NCBI GenBank assembly: GCA_017939945.1
Contig: JAGAZS010000157.1
Span: 1 to 8,246 of the forward strand
Reading direction: 5' to 3'
Source: Schwartzia sp. (in: firmicutes)
GTDB taxonomy: Bacteria; Bacillota; Negativicutes; Selenomonadales; Selenomonadaceae
DNA: 8,246 nucleotides
Positions 1 to 5,741 of the stretch are shown here, one piece after another. Both the position numbers and the translations under genes were made by a program. Below the pieces are notes generated by a model that was not told the origin of the DNA, searched no databases, and worked only from the letters and a program-made list of their open reading frames with translations. Positions within the stretch are counted from its first letter, which is position 1, and each line of letters starts with the position of its first letter.

Positions 1-570
1 GTCCATTACGCCGTCGATTACCTGCAAAATCCCGACGCCTATGAGCTAGGCGACACGGTGGCAATCATCGGCGCGGGCAATTCCGCAATGGACGTGGCGC
101 GTACGGTGATCCGGCACGGCAGCCGCTATGTGACCATTTATTCGCGGGACAACAAAGTCACCGCCAGCAAGCGGGAAGTGGAATACACGCTGGCGGACGG
201 CGTTGAGATTGCTTACGGCGTCGAAACGTTGGCCATCACCGACGAAGGACCGCTTTTCGTGCGGCGGACATACAATGAAGCGGGGGAAATCGTTTCACGA
301 AGCGAGCCGGCAATTTCGGCGGCGGACAGCACGATCATCGCCGTCAGCCAGCGGGCGAAAGACAAGCTGTCCAGCACCACCATCGGCCTCGACAGCAATG
401 AAAGAGGGCTTTTGGAGGTGGACGAGGACGGCAGGACGACGCGTCTGGGCGTCTTCGCGGGCGGCGACGTGACACTCGGCCCTTGGAACGTGGTGCAGGC
501 GGTCAAGAGCGCCAAGCACGTCGCGGAAGCTATGAGCGCCTACCTGCGGGAAAAGGCAAGAGAAGAATAG
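1..570 (+). CDS. FAD/NAD(P)-dependent oxidoreductase, GltD-like (3' part only)
   Basis: The gene enters from the left edge in frame 1 and only its last 189 codons are present; a GTG at position 58 lies inside the coding frame and is not the real start. The fragment shows a dinucleotide-binding Rossmann motif (GAGNSAMD, fragment residues 24-31) followed by a basic stretch ending in YSR, typical of NAD(P)H binding. Near the C terminus GVFAGGD (150-156) followed by GPWNVVQAVKSAK is the FAD-contacting Gly-Asp motif of the glutamate synthase small-subunit/disulfide oxidoreductase superfamily. Such proteins pass electrons from NAD(P)H through FAD to a partner subunit or iron-sulfur protein. The N-terminal part, which would carry any iron-sulfur cysteines, is outside the window, so true GltD, an SudA/NfnB-like protein or another homologue cannot be told apart. 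A hairpin terminator follows 11 nt after the TAG stop. Confidence 0.85.
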   Translation, partial: VHYAVDYLQNPDAYELGDTVAIIGAGNSAMDVARTVIRHGSRYVTIYSRDNKVTASKREVEYTLADGVEIAYGVETLAITDEGPLFVRRTYNEAGEIVSRSEPAISAADSTIIAVSQRAKDKLSSTTIGLDSNERGLLEVDEDGRTTRLGVFAGGDVTLGPWNVVQAVKSAKHVAEAMSAYLREKAREE

Positions 571-581
571 GGATAGAAATT

Positions 582-619
582 AAAAAGCGGAAGCCGTTTT
601 TCGACAGCTTCCGCTTTTT
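582..619. terminator. Bidirectional Rho-independent terminator
   Basis: A perfect 13-bp inverted repeat (582-594 with 607-619, core GCGGAAGC/GCTTCCGC) encloses a 12-nt loop. The outer pairs are A/T runs, so a U-tract follows the hairpin on either strand. It sits between the convergent oxidoreductase fragment (stop at 570) and the minus-strand gene ending at 633, and should terminate both. Confidence 0.9.
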
Positions 620-632
620 CTATGCGACTGCA

Positions 633-1049
633 TTATTTTTTCACGAAGTACAGGGAGTCGCCGTTGGCTTCCAGTTCCTGGATGCGGTCCTTGAGTCGGG
701 CTACGTTCTTTTTATGCTGATCGATGGCGAACCCGGCGCGGGTTTCTTCTTCCTCGGTCAGCTCTGTATTTTTGCAGACGTCCTCGATATGCGCCAGCCG
801 CGCCTCGACGTCATGCAGCTCGTCGGTCAGCAGCTTTTGCTCGCCGAGCACGACGCCGTAAACGGTCCGCATATTCTCCAGCACCGTTTTTGCGTAGCCC
901 TCTTCACTGGATTTTTTTTCGAGATAGTTTGCGACGTGGTAAATGATTTCAAAAGGGCTTTCGGCGCTGTGGATCATGCCGAGGATGTCCATCTTGATGA
1001 CGTGGTCGTCGGTGTCAGGCTTTTCAATCGGTTTTTTCTTGTCGCTCAT
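633..1049 (-). CDS. Small acidic coiled-coil protein of unknown function
   Basis: I do not recognise this 138-residue protein. It begins MSDKKKPIEK with a charged, probably disordered N terminus. A mixed helical segment follows (about 17-60, DHVIKMDILGMIHSAESPFE). The C-terminal half is rich in Glu, Lys and Leu with heptad-like spacing (EQKLLTDELHDVEARLAHIE and QHKKNVARLKDRIQELEAN), suggesting a coiled coil or helical hairpin. There is no signal peptide or membrane segment, so it is probably cytoplasmic. The frame is open back to 1187, but the ATG at 1049 is preferred: it has an AAAGGA ribosome site about 10 nt upstream, and an extended -10 promoter lies inside the longer version. It is transcribed alone, divergently from the zinc-ribbon operon, and shares a terminator with the convergent oxidoreductase. 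The coding assignment is solid; no function can be given. Confidence 0.8.
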   Translation of the reverse strand: MSDKKKPIEKPDTDDHVIKMDILGMIHSAESPFEIIYHVANYLEKKSSEEGYAKTVLENMRTVYGVVLGEQKLLTDELHDVEARLAHIEDVCKNTELTEEEETRAGFAIDQHKKNVARLKDRIQELEANGDSLYFVKK

Positions 1050-1092
1050 TACGGTCGTTTCCTTTCGGGAGGTTGTTTTTCGCACTCCAAAC

Positions 1093-1101
1093 AGTATAGC
1101 A
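1093..1101 (-). promoter_or_regulatory. Extended -10 promoter of the coiled-coil gene
   Basis: On the minus strand the sequence reads TGCTATACT: a TATACT -10 box (1093-1098) preceded by the TGn extension (1099-1101). No good -35 is visible at 16-18 nt, which is usual for extended -10 promoters. The predicted start near 1086 gives a leader of roughly 37 nt before the ATG at 1049. Confidence 0.6.
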
Positions 1102-1186
1102 GAAAGCGGGGAGAATAGGAATAGCGCTGCGGATGAAAAATGGATTAGAGGATGTTTATAATCCGATGAAATCGCACGTCGCGCCA

Positions 1187-1215
1187 TTGTTTTTTCAGAA
1201 AGGGAAACATATAAT
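1187..1215 (+). promoter_or_regulatory. Sigma-A-type promoter of the zinc-ribbon operon
   Basis: TTGTTT (1187-1192) is followed after 17 nt by a perfect TATAAT (1210-1215). The -35 matches consensus in only its first three bases, but spacing and -10 are ideal. Transcription would start near 1222, about 64 nt before the ATG at 1286. The gap between this promoter and the minus-strand one at 1093-1101 is about 90 bp, a divergent arrangement. Confidence 0.55.
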
Positions 1216-1285
1216 AGGGGCGAAAAGGGGGCAGTGCTTCCTTAAAAGGGATTTGTGGGATGGGATAAGGAAAGGATGATGAAAA

Positions 1286-1675
1286 ATGTTTGAGTTTGCT
1301 TTTTGGATTCTCTGCTGCGCGGCTGTCGGGTATTACGCGGACAAGAAGGGGCGCAGCCAATGGAAGTGGGGACTCGCGGCGGCGCTGTTCAGCCCGATCA
1401 TCGTCGGCATCGTGCTCGCGCTGGTGTCGGACAAGTCCATCGAGCGCGACGTGGCGGAGCTTCGCATGGGGCAGGCGCAGCTTCGGGACCGCGTAGCGGC
1501 GGATGAAAAAATCACCGAAGCGCGTTTCGGGCAGATGGAAGGCCGCATCGGCGGCGCGGTGCAGACGACGACGGGCGCGTTGGAAGAAGTGCGCCATTGC
1601 CCGTCCTGCGGCGAGAGCCTGCGCTCGGACGACAGGTTTTGCTCCCGCTGCGGTGAAGAAGTTTCGTGGGTGTAA
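1286..1675 (+). CDS. Membrane protein with C-terminal zinc ribbon
   Basis: This 129-residue protein has three visible parts. Two hydrophobic segments lie at about residues 3-18 (FEFAFWILCCAAVGYY) and 28-48 (WGLAAALFSPIIVGIVLALV), separated by a short basic loop (DKKGRSQWK). A soluble, charged helical linker follows at about 50-102 (IERDVAELRMGQAQLRDRV), possibly coiled coil. The C terminus is a short zinc ribbon with C105-x2-C108 and C119-x2-C122 (CPSCGES...FCSRCGEEV), expected to bind one structural zinc. Positive charge in the loop favours both termini being outside or the hairpin inserting from the cytoplasm; topology is uncertain. The start is set by AAAGGA nine nt upstream of the ATG. 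It heads a two-gene unit with the hypothetical gene beginning about 15 nt after its stop. Small ribbon-bearing membrane proteins of this kind are common and largely uncharacterised, so I propose no function. Confidence 0.85.
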   Translation: MFEFAFWILCCAAVGYYADKKGRSQWKWGLAAALFSPIIVGIVLALVSDKSIERDVAELRMGQAQLRDRVAADEKITEARFGQMEGRIGGAVQTTTGALEEVRHCPSCGESLRSDDRFCSRCGEEVSWV

Positions 1676-1690
1676 AGCGAGGCGATGGAT

Positions 1691-2203
1691 ATGACGTTGA
1701 CAGAAACCGTCAAGCAAGGCGGGCGGATGATTCGGCGGCAGATTACGGCGGCGCTTCGGGACGACAGCGTCACGCTGCGGGGCGAACTCCTGGTCACGCG
1801 CCCCGGTATGACGGACGTGACCGAAGAGGAAGTGCGTGCCACCGGCGTGCTGGCGGCTTTGGCGCCGCTGCAGTCGATCCTGCCGGGGACGAAAATCACG
1901 GCGGAGCGGACGCTTTTGAGCGTGGACGTGCGTTTTTTCTGCTATGATACGGTTCCCGATTCCCAAAGTTTTCAACTCGAACTGTGCCGCATTTTGGAAG
2001 ACGCCATCGCGATGCTGGAGAGCGCAAATATGGAAGTGCGCCTGAATGCGCGCGGCGAATGGAAACGGCTGGATTGCGTGGAGGCGTTCTGCTGCATGAA
2101 CAAAGGCAGGAAGGTTTCCTGCAAGGCGGTCAGCGAGGAGGAACGGCGCTTCCTTTTCAAGAGCGCTCGGGAATCCGCGTCAAACGCTATCGAAGGATTG
2201 TGA
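1691..2203 (+). CDS. Hypothetical protein, second gene of the zinc-ribbon operon
   Basis: I do not recognise this 170-residue protein. It has no signal peptide or membrane segment and looks like a compact mixed alpha/beta cytoplasmic protein. An N-terminal helix (VKQGGRMIRRQITAAL) leads into a central region with alternating strands (about 70-85, TERTLLS-like to VDVRFFCYD), then a helix (LELCRILEDAIAMLESA). Four cysteines lie in the C-terminal half (in ELCRI, DCVEA, FCCMN and SCKAV, two of them adjacent in FCCMN) but do not form a clear paired-CxxC zinc site. Two ATGs are possible, at 1685 and 1691. I chose 1691 because the GAGG at 1679-1682 lies 8 nt from it but only 2 nt from 1685. The gap from the previous stop is 15 nt, so the two are almost certainly co-transcribed and may act together. 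A strong terminator follows about 35 nt after the stop. Confidence 0.75.
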   Translation: MTLTETVKQGGRMIRRQITAALRDDSVTLRGELLVTRPGMTDVTEEEVRATGVLAALAPLQSILPGTKITAERTLLSVDVRFFCYDTVPDSQSFQLELCRILEDAIAMLESANMEVRLNARGEWKRLDCVEAFCCMNKGRKVSCKAVSEEERRFLFKSARESASNAIEGL

Positions 2204-2237
2204 TTCTGCCGCACATTTCGGTGAAATACGAAAGCAA

Positions 2238-2286
2238 GGGAGCTGTCGCAAGAAGAAATTTCTTCCTGCGACAGCTCCCGTTTTTT
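2238..2286 (+). terminator. Long hairpin terminator after the zinc-ribbon operon
   Basis: A perfect 13-bp stem (GGGAGCTGTCGCA at 2238-2250 with 2267-2279) continues inward, after one A/C mismatch, into the palindrome GAAGAAATTTCTTC (2252-2265). It is followed by a run of six T at 2281-2286. The plus-strand signal is classic. The minus-strand transcript of the convergent hydrolase also forms the hairpin but meets only a broken T-rich tract, so termination in that direction is less certain. Confidence 0.9.
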
Positions 2287-2289
2287 GTA

Positions 2290-2967
2290 TCAAAGCGTTT
2301 CAGCGTCGCATGCCAGCACCGCTTCCGCATACAGTGCGACGCCGTTCCCCGCATTGGGGTGGATGAAATCGACCAGATAATGATTCGGCAAAGACGTTTC
2401 AAAATGGCGCGCAATGTATCCGTTGGCGTCGATGAAGGCGTCTCCCGTTACGCCGCACCATGCTTCGAGCGCCGACGTATAGTCCCTGTACATCTCGTCC
2501 GTATTCGGCGGTTTTTCGCCTCCGATGAGGCTGGCGTCTCCGTCCGTCGCAAGCCAAGGGGCGATGAAAACGAATTTTGCGTCGGGACGTCGCGCGCAGA
2601 CCGCGTCGCGGAGCTTTTTTAGATAGTTGATATAGTCTGCCGACGTCATCGCGCAAAACAGCGGGTCGCGGAAAAGAATATCGTTCGCGCCTATGGCGAT
2701 GACAAAAAGCTCCGCTTCCGTACTGGCGATGGACGGCAGGAAATAGGCAGAAAGGCTTTTCGCCGTGAGACCGCCCTGGGAGATATTGAAGATTTTTCCG
2801 CGAATCCAGGGGTGTATGGGCTCGTACCACGGAACGCCGCCGTTCATCGTCCCCTCCGTCAGGGAATCGCCGACAAAGCAAACCGTTTCCGCGCTTTGCA
2901 GAAGACGATAAATACGGCTGCCCGCCATTTCGTCTGTCAGTCGAAACGAATGATTTGCCCGATCCAT
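2290..2967 (-). CDS. SGNH/GDSL-family hydrolase
   Basis: This 225-residue protein is a serine esterase/lipase-fold hydrolase. All four diagnostic blocks are visible. Block I is FVGDSLTEG with nucleophile S35, and block II has the oxyanion Gly around 65-66 (NISQGGLT). Block III is GAND with oxyanion Asn95, and block V is DFIHP with the catalytic pair D200 and H203. No N-terminal signal peptide or membrane segment is seen, so it is probably cytoplasmic, unlike many secreted GDSL lipases. The substrate cannot be read from the sequence; family members deacylate or deacetylate lipids, polysaccharides or small esters. A TTG at 2988 gives 7 more codons, but the ATG at 2967 is preferred because GAGG lies 8 nt upstream of it. 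The gene is monocistronic, with its own extended -10 promoter just downstream of the tRNA terminator. Confidence 0.92.
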   Translation of the reverse strand: MDRANHSFRLTDEMAGSRIYRLLQSAETVCFVGDSLTEGTMNGGVPWYEPIHPWIRGKIFNISQGGLTAKSLSAYFLPSIASTEAELFVIAIGANDILFRDPLFCAMTSADYINYLKKLRDAVCARRPDAKFVFIAPWLATDGDASLIGGEKPPNTDEMYRDYTSALEAWCGVTGDAFIDANGYIARHFETSLPNHYLVDFIHPNAGNGVALYAEAVLACDAETL

Positions 2968-3008
2968 TTTCCCAGCCTCGCTTTGCAAGTGTTTTCTTGT
3001 TTTTTGTC

Positions 3009-3017
3009 ATTATAGCA
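3009..3017 (-). promoter_or_regulatory. Extended -10 promoter of the SGNH hydrolase gene
   Basis: The minus strand reads TGCTATAAT: a perfect TATAAT (3009-3014) with the TGn extension (3015-3017). No convincing -35 is present at 17 nt. The start is expected near 3002, giving a leader of about 35 nt. The tRNA-Thr terminator ends only about 25 bp upstream, so the hydrolase is insulated from tRNA transcription. Confidence 0.65.
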
Positions 3018-3041
3018 CGTTTGGCGGGAAACGGGCAGGAA

Positions 3042-3075
3042 TAAAAAAGGCTTCAGGGCGATGTGCCTCGAAGCC
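3042..3075 (-). terminator. Rho-independent terminator of tRNA-Thr
   Basis: On the minus strand GGCTTC pairs with GAAGCC (3070-3075 with 3049-3054). After one mismatch the stem continues for four more pairs including one G-U. The hairpin is followed by TTTTTTATT. It begins 12 nt past the encoded CCA of the tRNA gene. Confidence 0.85.
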
Positions 3076-3087
3076 TTGATTCTCCTA

Positions 3088-3163
3088 TGGAGCTAGCTAT
3101 AGGACTTGAACCTACGACCTGCGCATTACGAATGCGCTGCTCTACCAACTGAGCTAAGCTAGC
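3088..3163 (-). tRNA. tRNA-Thr (anticodon CGU, reads ACG)
   Basis: The 76-nt minus-strand gene folds into a full cloverleaf. The acceptor stem is GCTAGCT/AGCTAGC with discriminator T and an encoded CCA (3088-3090). The D arm is GCTC-AGTTGGTA-GAGC. The anticodon stem GCGCA/TGCGC holds the loop TTCGTAA, giving anticodon CGT. The variable loop is AGGTC, and the T arm is GTAGG-TTCAAGT-CCTAT with one G-U pair. It stands alone, with its own strong promoter and terminator. The CGU isoacceptor serves ACG codons, which are frequent in the neighbouring G+C-rich genes. Confidence 0.97.
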
Positions 3164-3179
3164 ATGACTGACAAGAAGT

Positions 3180-3209
3180 AGTATATCTCAGCCATATCGG
3201 GTCTGTCAA
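3180..3209 (-). promoter_or_regulatory. Strong promoter of tRNA-Thr
   Basis: On the minus strand a perfect -35 TTGACA (3204-3209) is followed after 18 nt by TATACT (3180-3185). The start is expected about 7 nt beyond, giving a precursor with a 5' leader of roughly 10 nt. The near-consensus match fits a highly expressed stable RNA. Confidence 0.85.
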
Positions 3210-3213
3210 TAGG

Positions 3214-3267
3214 GATTCTAAATTTTCTTTGCTTTATTTGACATACAGGCGAATAAGGCTTAGAATC
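3214..3267. repeat. 8-bp inverted repeat around the PBP promoter
   Basis: GATTCTAA (3214-3221) and its exact complement TTAGAATC (3260-3267) are separated by 38 bp. The right arm covers the -10 box of the plus-strand promoter (TAGAAT, 3261-3266), and the left arm lies between the two divergent -35 boxes. It could be a pair of operator half-sites or chance in AT-rich DNA. Confidence 0.4.
3238..3266 (+). promoter_or_regulatory. Promoter of the PBP-tyrS operon
   Basis: A perfect TTGACA (3238-3243), then 17 nt, then TAGAAT (3261-3266). A perfect TATAAT also occurs at 3270-3275 but would be 26 nt from that -35, so the first -10 is preferred. Starting near 3273, the transcript has a leader of about 200 nt before the ATG at 3477. 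Confidence 0.7.
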
Positions 3268-3272
3268 TTTAT

Positions 3273-3476
3273 AATGCCTTTGTTCCAGTTTTGCCTCAGG
3301 CAAAACTTCCTCTTGGCGTTTCAACGAGGCGGGAGATATGTGCTTTCCGTCTGTTATGATATTTGCACCCCCACCTATAGAGGAGGGGGACATCTTCTTC
3401 AGAGTTATTATGGATTTTTGTGTTATCGGTTTGTAAAATCAATTGTCTTGCCCGAGGCGGGCAGAGGAGGATTTTC
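3273..3476 (+). other. Long hairpin-containing 5' leader of the PBP gene
   Basis: No gene is supported here, but the predicted leader carries several strong stem-loops. GTTTTGCC-TCA-GGCAAAAC (3288-3306) is perfect. CCTCTTG/CAACGAGG (3309-3329) has one bulged base. CCCCC-A-CCT/AGG-A-GGGGG with loop ATAG (3368-3389) has one A-A mismatch. TGCCCG-AGG-CGGGCA (3449-3463) abuts the ribosome site. None is followed by a U-tract that would make it a simple terminator, and I find no T-box AGGGTGG element or other riboswitch core I know. It may be a regulatory leader or just structured spacer. Confidence 0.4.
3449..3470 (+). promoter_or_regulatory. Ribosome site of the PBP gene with abutting hairpin
   Basis: AGAGGAGG (3463-3470), six nt before ATG 3477, is a near-perfect Shine-Dalgarno and fixes this start over the open frame reaching back to 3420. 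A 6-bp perfect stem with a three-base loop (3449-3454/3458-3463) ends on the first base of that site. Confidence 0.7.
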
Positions 3477-5699
3477 ATGGCAAAGCAACCGGCGAAGGCG
3501 GCGCGTGCGAAGAAGCCCCGTTCTGCAAAGAAGAGCGGCGGGTATTTTTGGCGGATTCTCGGCGGTTTTTTTCTTGTTGTGCTGGTGATGCTTACCGGCA
3601 TTGGCTGCGGTTTTTTGACGGCGAGCATGAATACGCGGCCTAATCTCGCGGAGGATCTTACGCCGTCGGCGTCGTCGCAGATTTACGATATCAACGGCAA
3701 CGAGATTGCGAATATCCACGCGACGGAAAACCGTATGCCGGTGAAGCTTTCTCAGATTCCGAAGGATTTGCAGAACGCGTTTATCGCGGTGGAGGACTTG
3801 CGTTTCTATGAGCACTCGGGCATCGATCCCCGAGGGATTTTGCGCGCGGCTTGGGCGAATATTACCGGCGGCGGTGTGACCGAGGGCGGTTCGACGATTA
3901 CGCAGCAGCTGGCGAAGAATGCGTATCTGACGCCGGAGCGCACGATGAAGCGCAAGATACAGGAAATGTTTCTCGCGCTTCAGCTGGAGCGCGAATATAC
4001 GAAGCAGGAAATCCTGGAGTTTTATCTGAACCAGATTTATTTCGGGCAGGGCGCGTACGGCGTCGAGGCTGCGGCAAAGACGTATTTCGGCAAGGACGTC
4101 AGCGCACTGACGCTGAACGAGTGCGCGATGCTCGCGGGCATCCCGAAGAGCCCGAATTATTATTCGCCGTTCAACAATCTGGAGGCGGCGAAGGCGCGTC
4201 GGGCGACGGTGCTGGAGCAGATGGCGAAATACCATTATATCAGCGATTCCGAGGCGAGCCGCCTGAAGAAAGAGGATCTGAAGCTGGCCCGACCGGCGAC
4301 GGGGGAAATCACCGAGGCCGCGTATTTCATTGATTTTGTGGTGCAGGGGCTGATCGACAAGTATGGCGCGGACGCCGTTTACAAGAGCGGACTGAAAATC
4401 TATACGACAATCGATATGGATATGCAGCGGGCGGCGGAGGACGCGATGAAGATGCTGCCGACTTTCGAGACGGACAAGAACGGACTCGCGCAGCCGCAGG
4501 GGGCGTTGGTGGCCATCGATCCGCACACGGGGCAGATCAAGGCGATGGTCGGAGGCCGCGGCACCGACCAGTTCAACCGCGCGACGATGGCGGAACGACA
4601 GCCGGGCTCGGCGTTCAAGCCGTTCGTGTTCGCGGCGGCGCTGGAAAACCGTTTCACGCCGAACACGATTATCGAGGACAGCCCGATCATGGTCGGCGAT
4701 TGGGAGCCGGAAAACTACAACCGGAATTACAACGGCAAGGTGACGCTGCGTTATGTGGCGGAGCAGTCGCTGAATGTGCCGACGGTCAAGATCGCGCAGA
4801 AAATCGGCATGGACAAGGCGATTTATTACGCGCAGGAAATGGGTATTTCGACCTTCGTGCTGGACGGTCCGACGAACGACCGCGGCCTTGCCACGTCGCT
4901 GGGCGGTCTGACGCGCGGTCTGACGCCGCTGGAACTGACCAGCGCATACGGAACTTTTGCGAATCAGGGCATCCACGTGGAGCCGACAGCAATCATCAAG
5001 GTGCTCGACCGCAACGGAAAAGTTCTGGAGCAGGAGAAACCGAAGCAGAAAAATGTGATCAGCGAAGCCAGCGCCAACGATTTGACTTCGATGCTGCAAG
5101 GCGTCATTGCACGCGGCACCGGTACGGGCGCTGCGCTTGACCGGCCGGCGGCGGGCAAGACGGGAACGACCAGCGATTATTGCGACGCGTGGTTTGTCGG
5201 CTATACCACCGACCTCGTGGCGGGCGTCTGGATCGGCTGCGACGACAACAGCGACCTCGACGGCATGACCGGCGGCAATCTGCCCGCGTCCGTCTGGCAG
5301 GCGTTCATGGAACGGGCGACGGCGAACATGCCTGTCCGTCAGTTCGAGCCTGGACCGAATTATAAGAGCGACGGCATGGACGAACTCAAGGAAGAAGGGC
5401 GTTCTTCCAATCAGAGAAGGGATCAGAGCCAGAAGCCGAGCCAATCGGCGAAGCCGCCGTCCCAAAGGCCGCAGACGTCGCCGAGACGCGAAGAGACGGC
5501 GCCGCCGAGGCGCGATTCGACGTCGACACCGACGCAGCCGTCGCGTCCGTCGACGGTGGAAACGCCGGAACGCGTTCCGACGCCCGAGCCGGAGCCGGAA
5601 CCGGAGAGAGTGCCGGAGACGCCGTCGAAGCCTACGGCTCCGTCGACGGCGCCTTCCACCGCGCCGAGCATGTCGGGCGGTATGGGCAAAGGGAAGTAA
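3477..5699 (+). CDS. mrcA: Class A penicillin-binding protein (PBP1A family)
   Basis: This 740-residue bifunctional enzyme polymerises lipid II into glycan strands and cross-links the stem peptides at the outer face of the membrane. A Lys/Arg-rich cytoplasmic tail (1-22) precedes one signal-anchor helix (about 27-49). The GT51 glycosyltransferase domain shows EDLRFYEHSG (catalytic E106), GGSTITQQLAKN (137-148), RKIQEMFLALQLE (second acid E163), EFYLNQIYFGQGAYG and LAGIPKSPNYYSP. The transpeptidase domain has SAFK with nucleophile S378 and K381, SLN (431-433) and KTGT (from K561). After about residue 640 comes a low-complexity tail rich in Pro, Ser, Thr, Glu and Arg with EPEPEPE and PSTAPSTAPS repeats, ending GGMGKGK. 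All catalytic motifs are intact. tyrS follows 42 nt later with no terminator between. PBP1A-type is secure at family level; the exact symbol (mrcA/ponA/pbpA) is a naming choice. Confidence 0.96.
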   Translation: MAKQPAKAARAKKPRSAKKSGGYFWRILGGFFLVVLVMLTGIGCGFLTASMNTRPNLAEDLTPSASSQIYDINGNEIANIHATENRMPVKLSQIPKDLQNAFIAVEDLRFYEHSGIDPRGILRAAWANITGGGVTEGGSTITQQLAKNAYLTPERTMKRKIQEMFLALQLEREYTKQEILEFYLNQIYFGQGAYGVEAAAKTYFGKDVSALTLNECAMLAGIPKSPNYYSPFNNLEAAKARRATVLEQMAKYHYISDSEASRLKKEDLKLARPATGEITEAAYFIDFVVQGLIDKYGADAVYKSGLKIYTTIDMDMQRAAEDAMKMLPTFETDKNGLAQPQGALVAIDPHTGQIKAMVGGRGTDQFNRATMAERQPGSAFKPFVFAAALENRFTPNTIIEDSPIMVGDWEPENYNRNYNGKVTLRYVAEQSLNVPTVKIAQKIGMDKAIYYAQEMGISTFVLDGPTNDRGLATSLGGLTRGLTPLELTSAYGTFANQGIHVEPTAIIKVLDRNGKVLEQEKPKQKNVISEASANDLTSMLQGVIARGTGTGAALDRPAAGKTGTTSDYCDAWFVGYTTDLVAGVWIGCDDNSDLDGMTGGNLPASVWQAFMERATANMPVRQFEPGPNYKSDGMDELKEEGRSSNQRRDQSQKPSQSAKPPSQRPQTSPRREETAPPRRDSTSTPTQPSRPSTVETPERVPTPEPEPEPERVPETPSKPTAPSTAPSTAPSMSGGMGKGK

Positions 5700-5741
5700 A
5701 AGAATGCGGAAACTGTTTTGCGCGAAAAAGGAGATAGATTG

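Noticed and set aside
1050..1187. N-terminal extension of the coiled-coil gene to 1187
   Set aside because: The extension covers the extended -10 promoter and lacks a ribosome site, whereas the ATG at 1049 has one.
3368..3389. C-rich/G-rich stem-loop as a transcription terminator
   Set aside because: The stem is strong but neither strand continues into a U-tract.
3154..3393. A 79-codon minus-strand open frame through the PBP leader and promoter region
   Set aside because: It runs through both promoters and ends inside the tRNA-Thr gene, has only a poor ribosome site, and overlaps the leader hairpins. A degenerate repeat or gene remnant is possible but I cannot support it.
3214..3393. A miniature inverted-repeat transposon in the intergenic gap
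   Set aside because: The inverted repeats are internal to the promoter and leader. No matching terminal repeats with flanking target duplications were found.
3410..3436. A possible eight-residue leader peptide (MDFCVIGL) in the PBP leader
   Set aside because: The only upstream purine-rich site is about 19 nt away and locked in a hairpin, and the codons show no attenuation-type run.
5700..5741. A separate promoter or terminator between the PBP gene and tyrS
   Set aside because: No stem-loop with U-tract and no matched -35/-10 pair is visible in the 42-nt gap.
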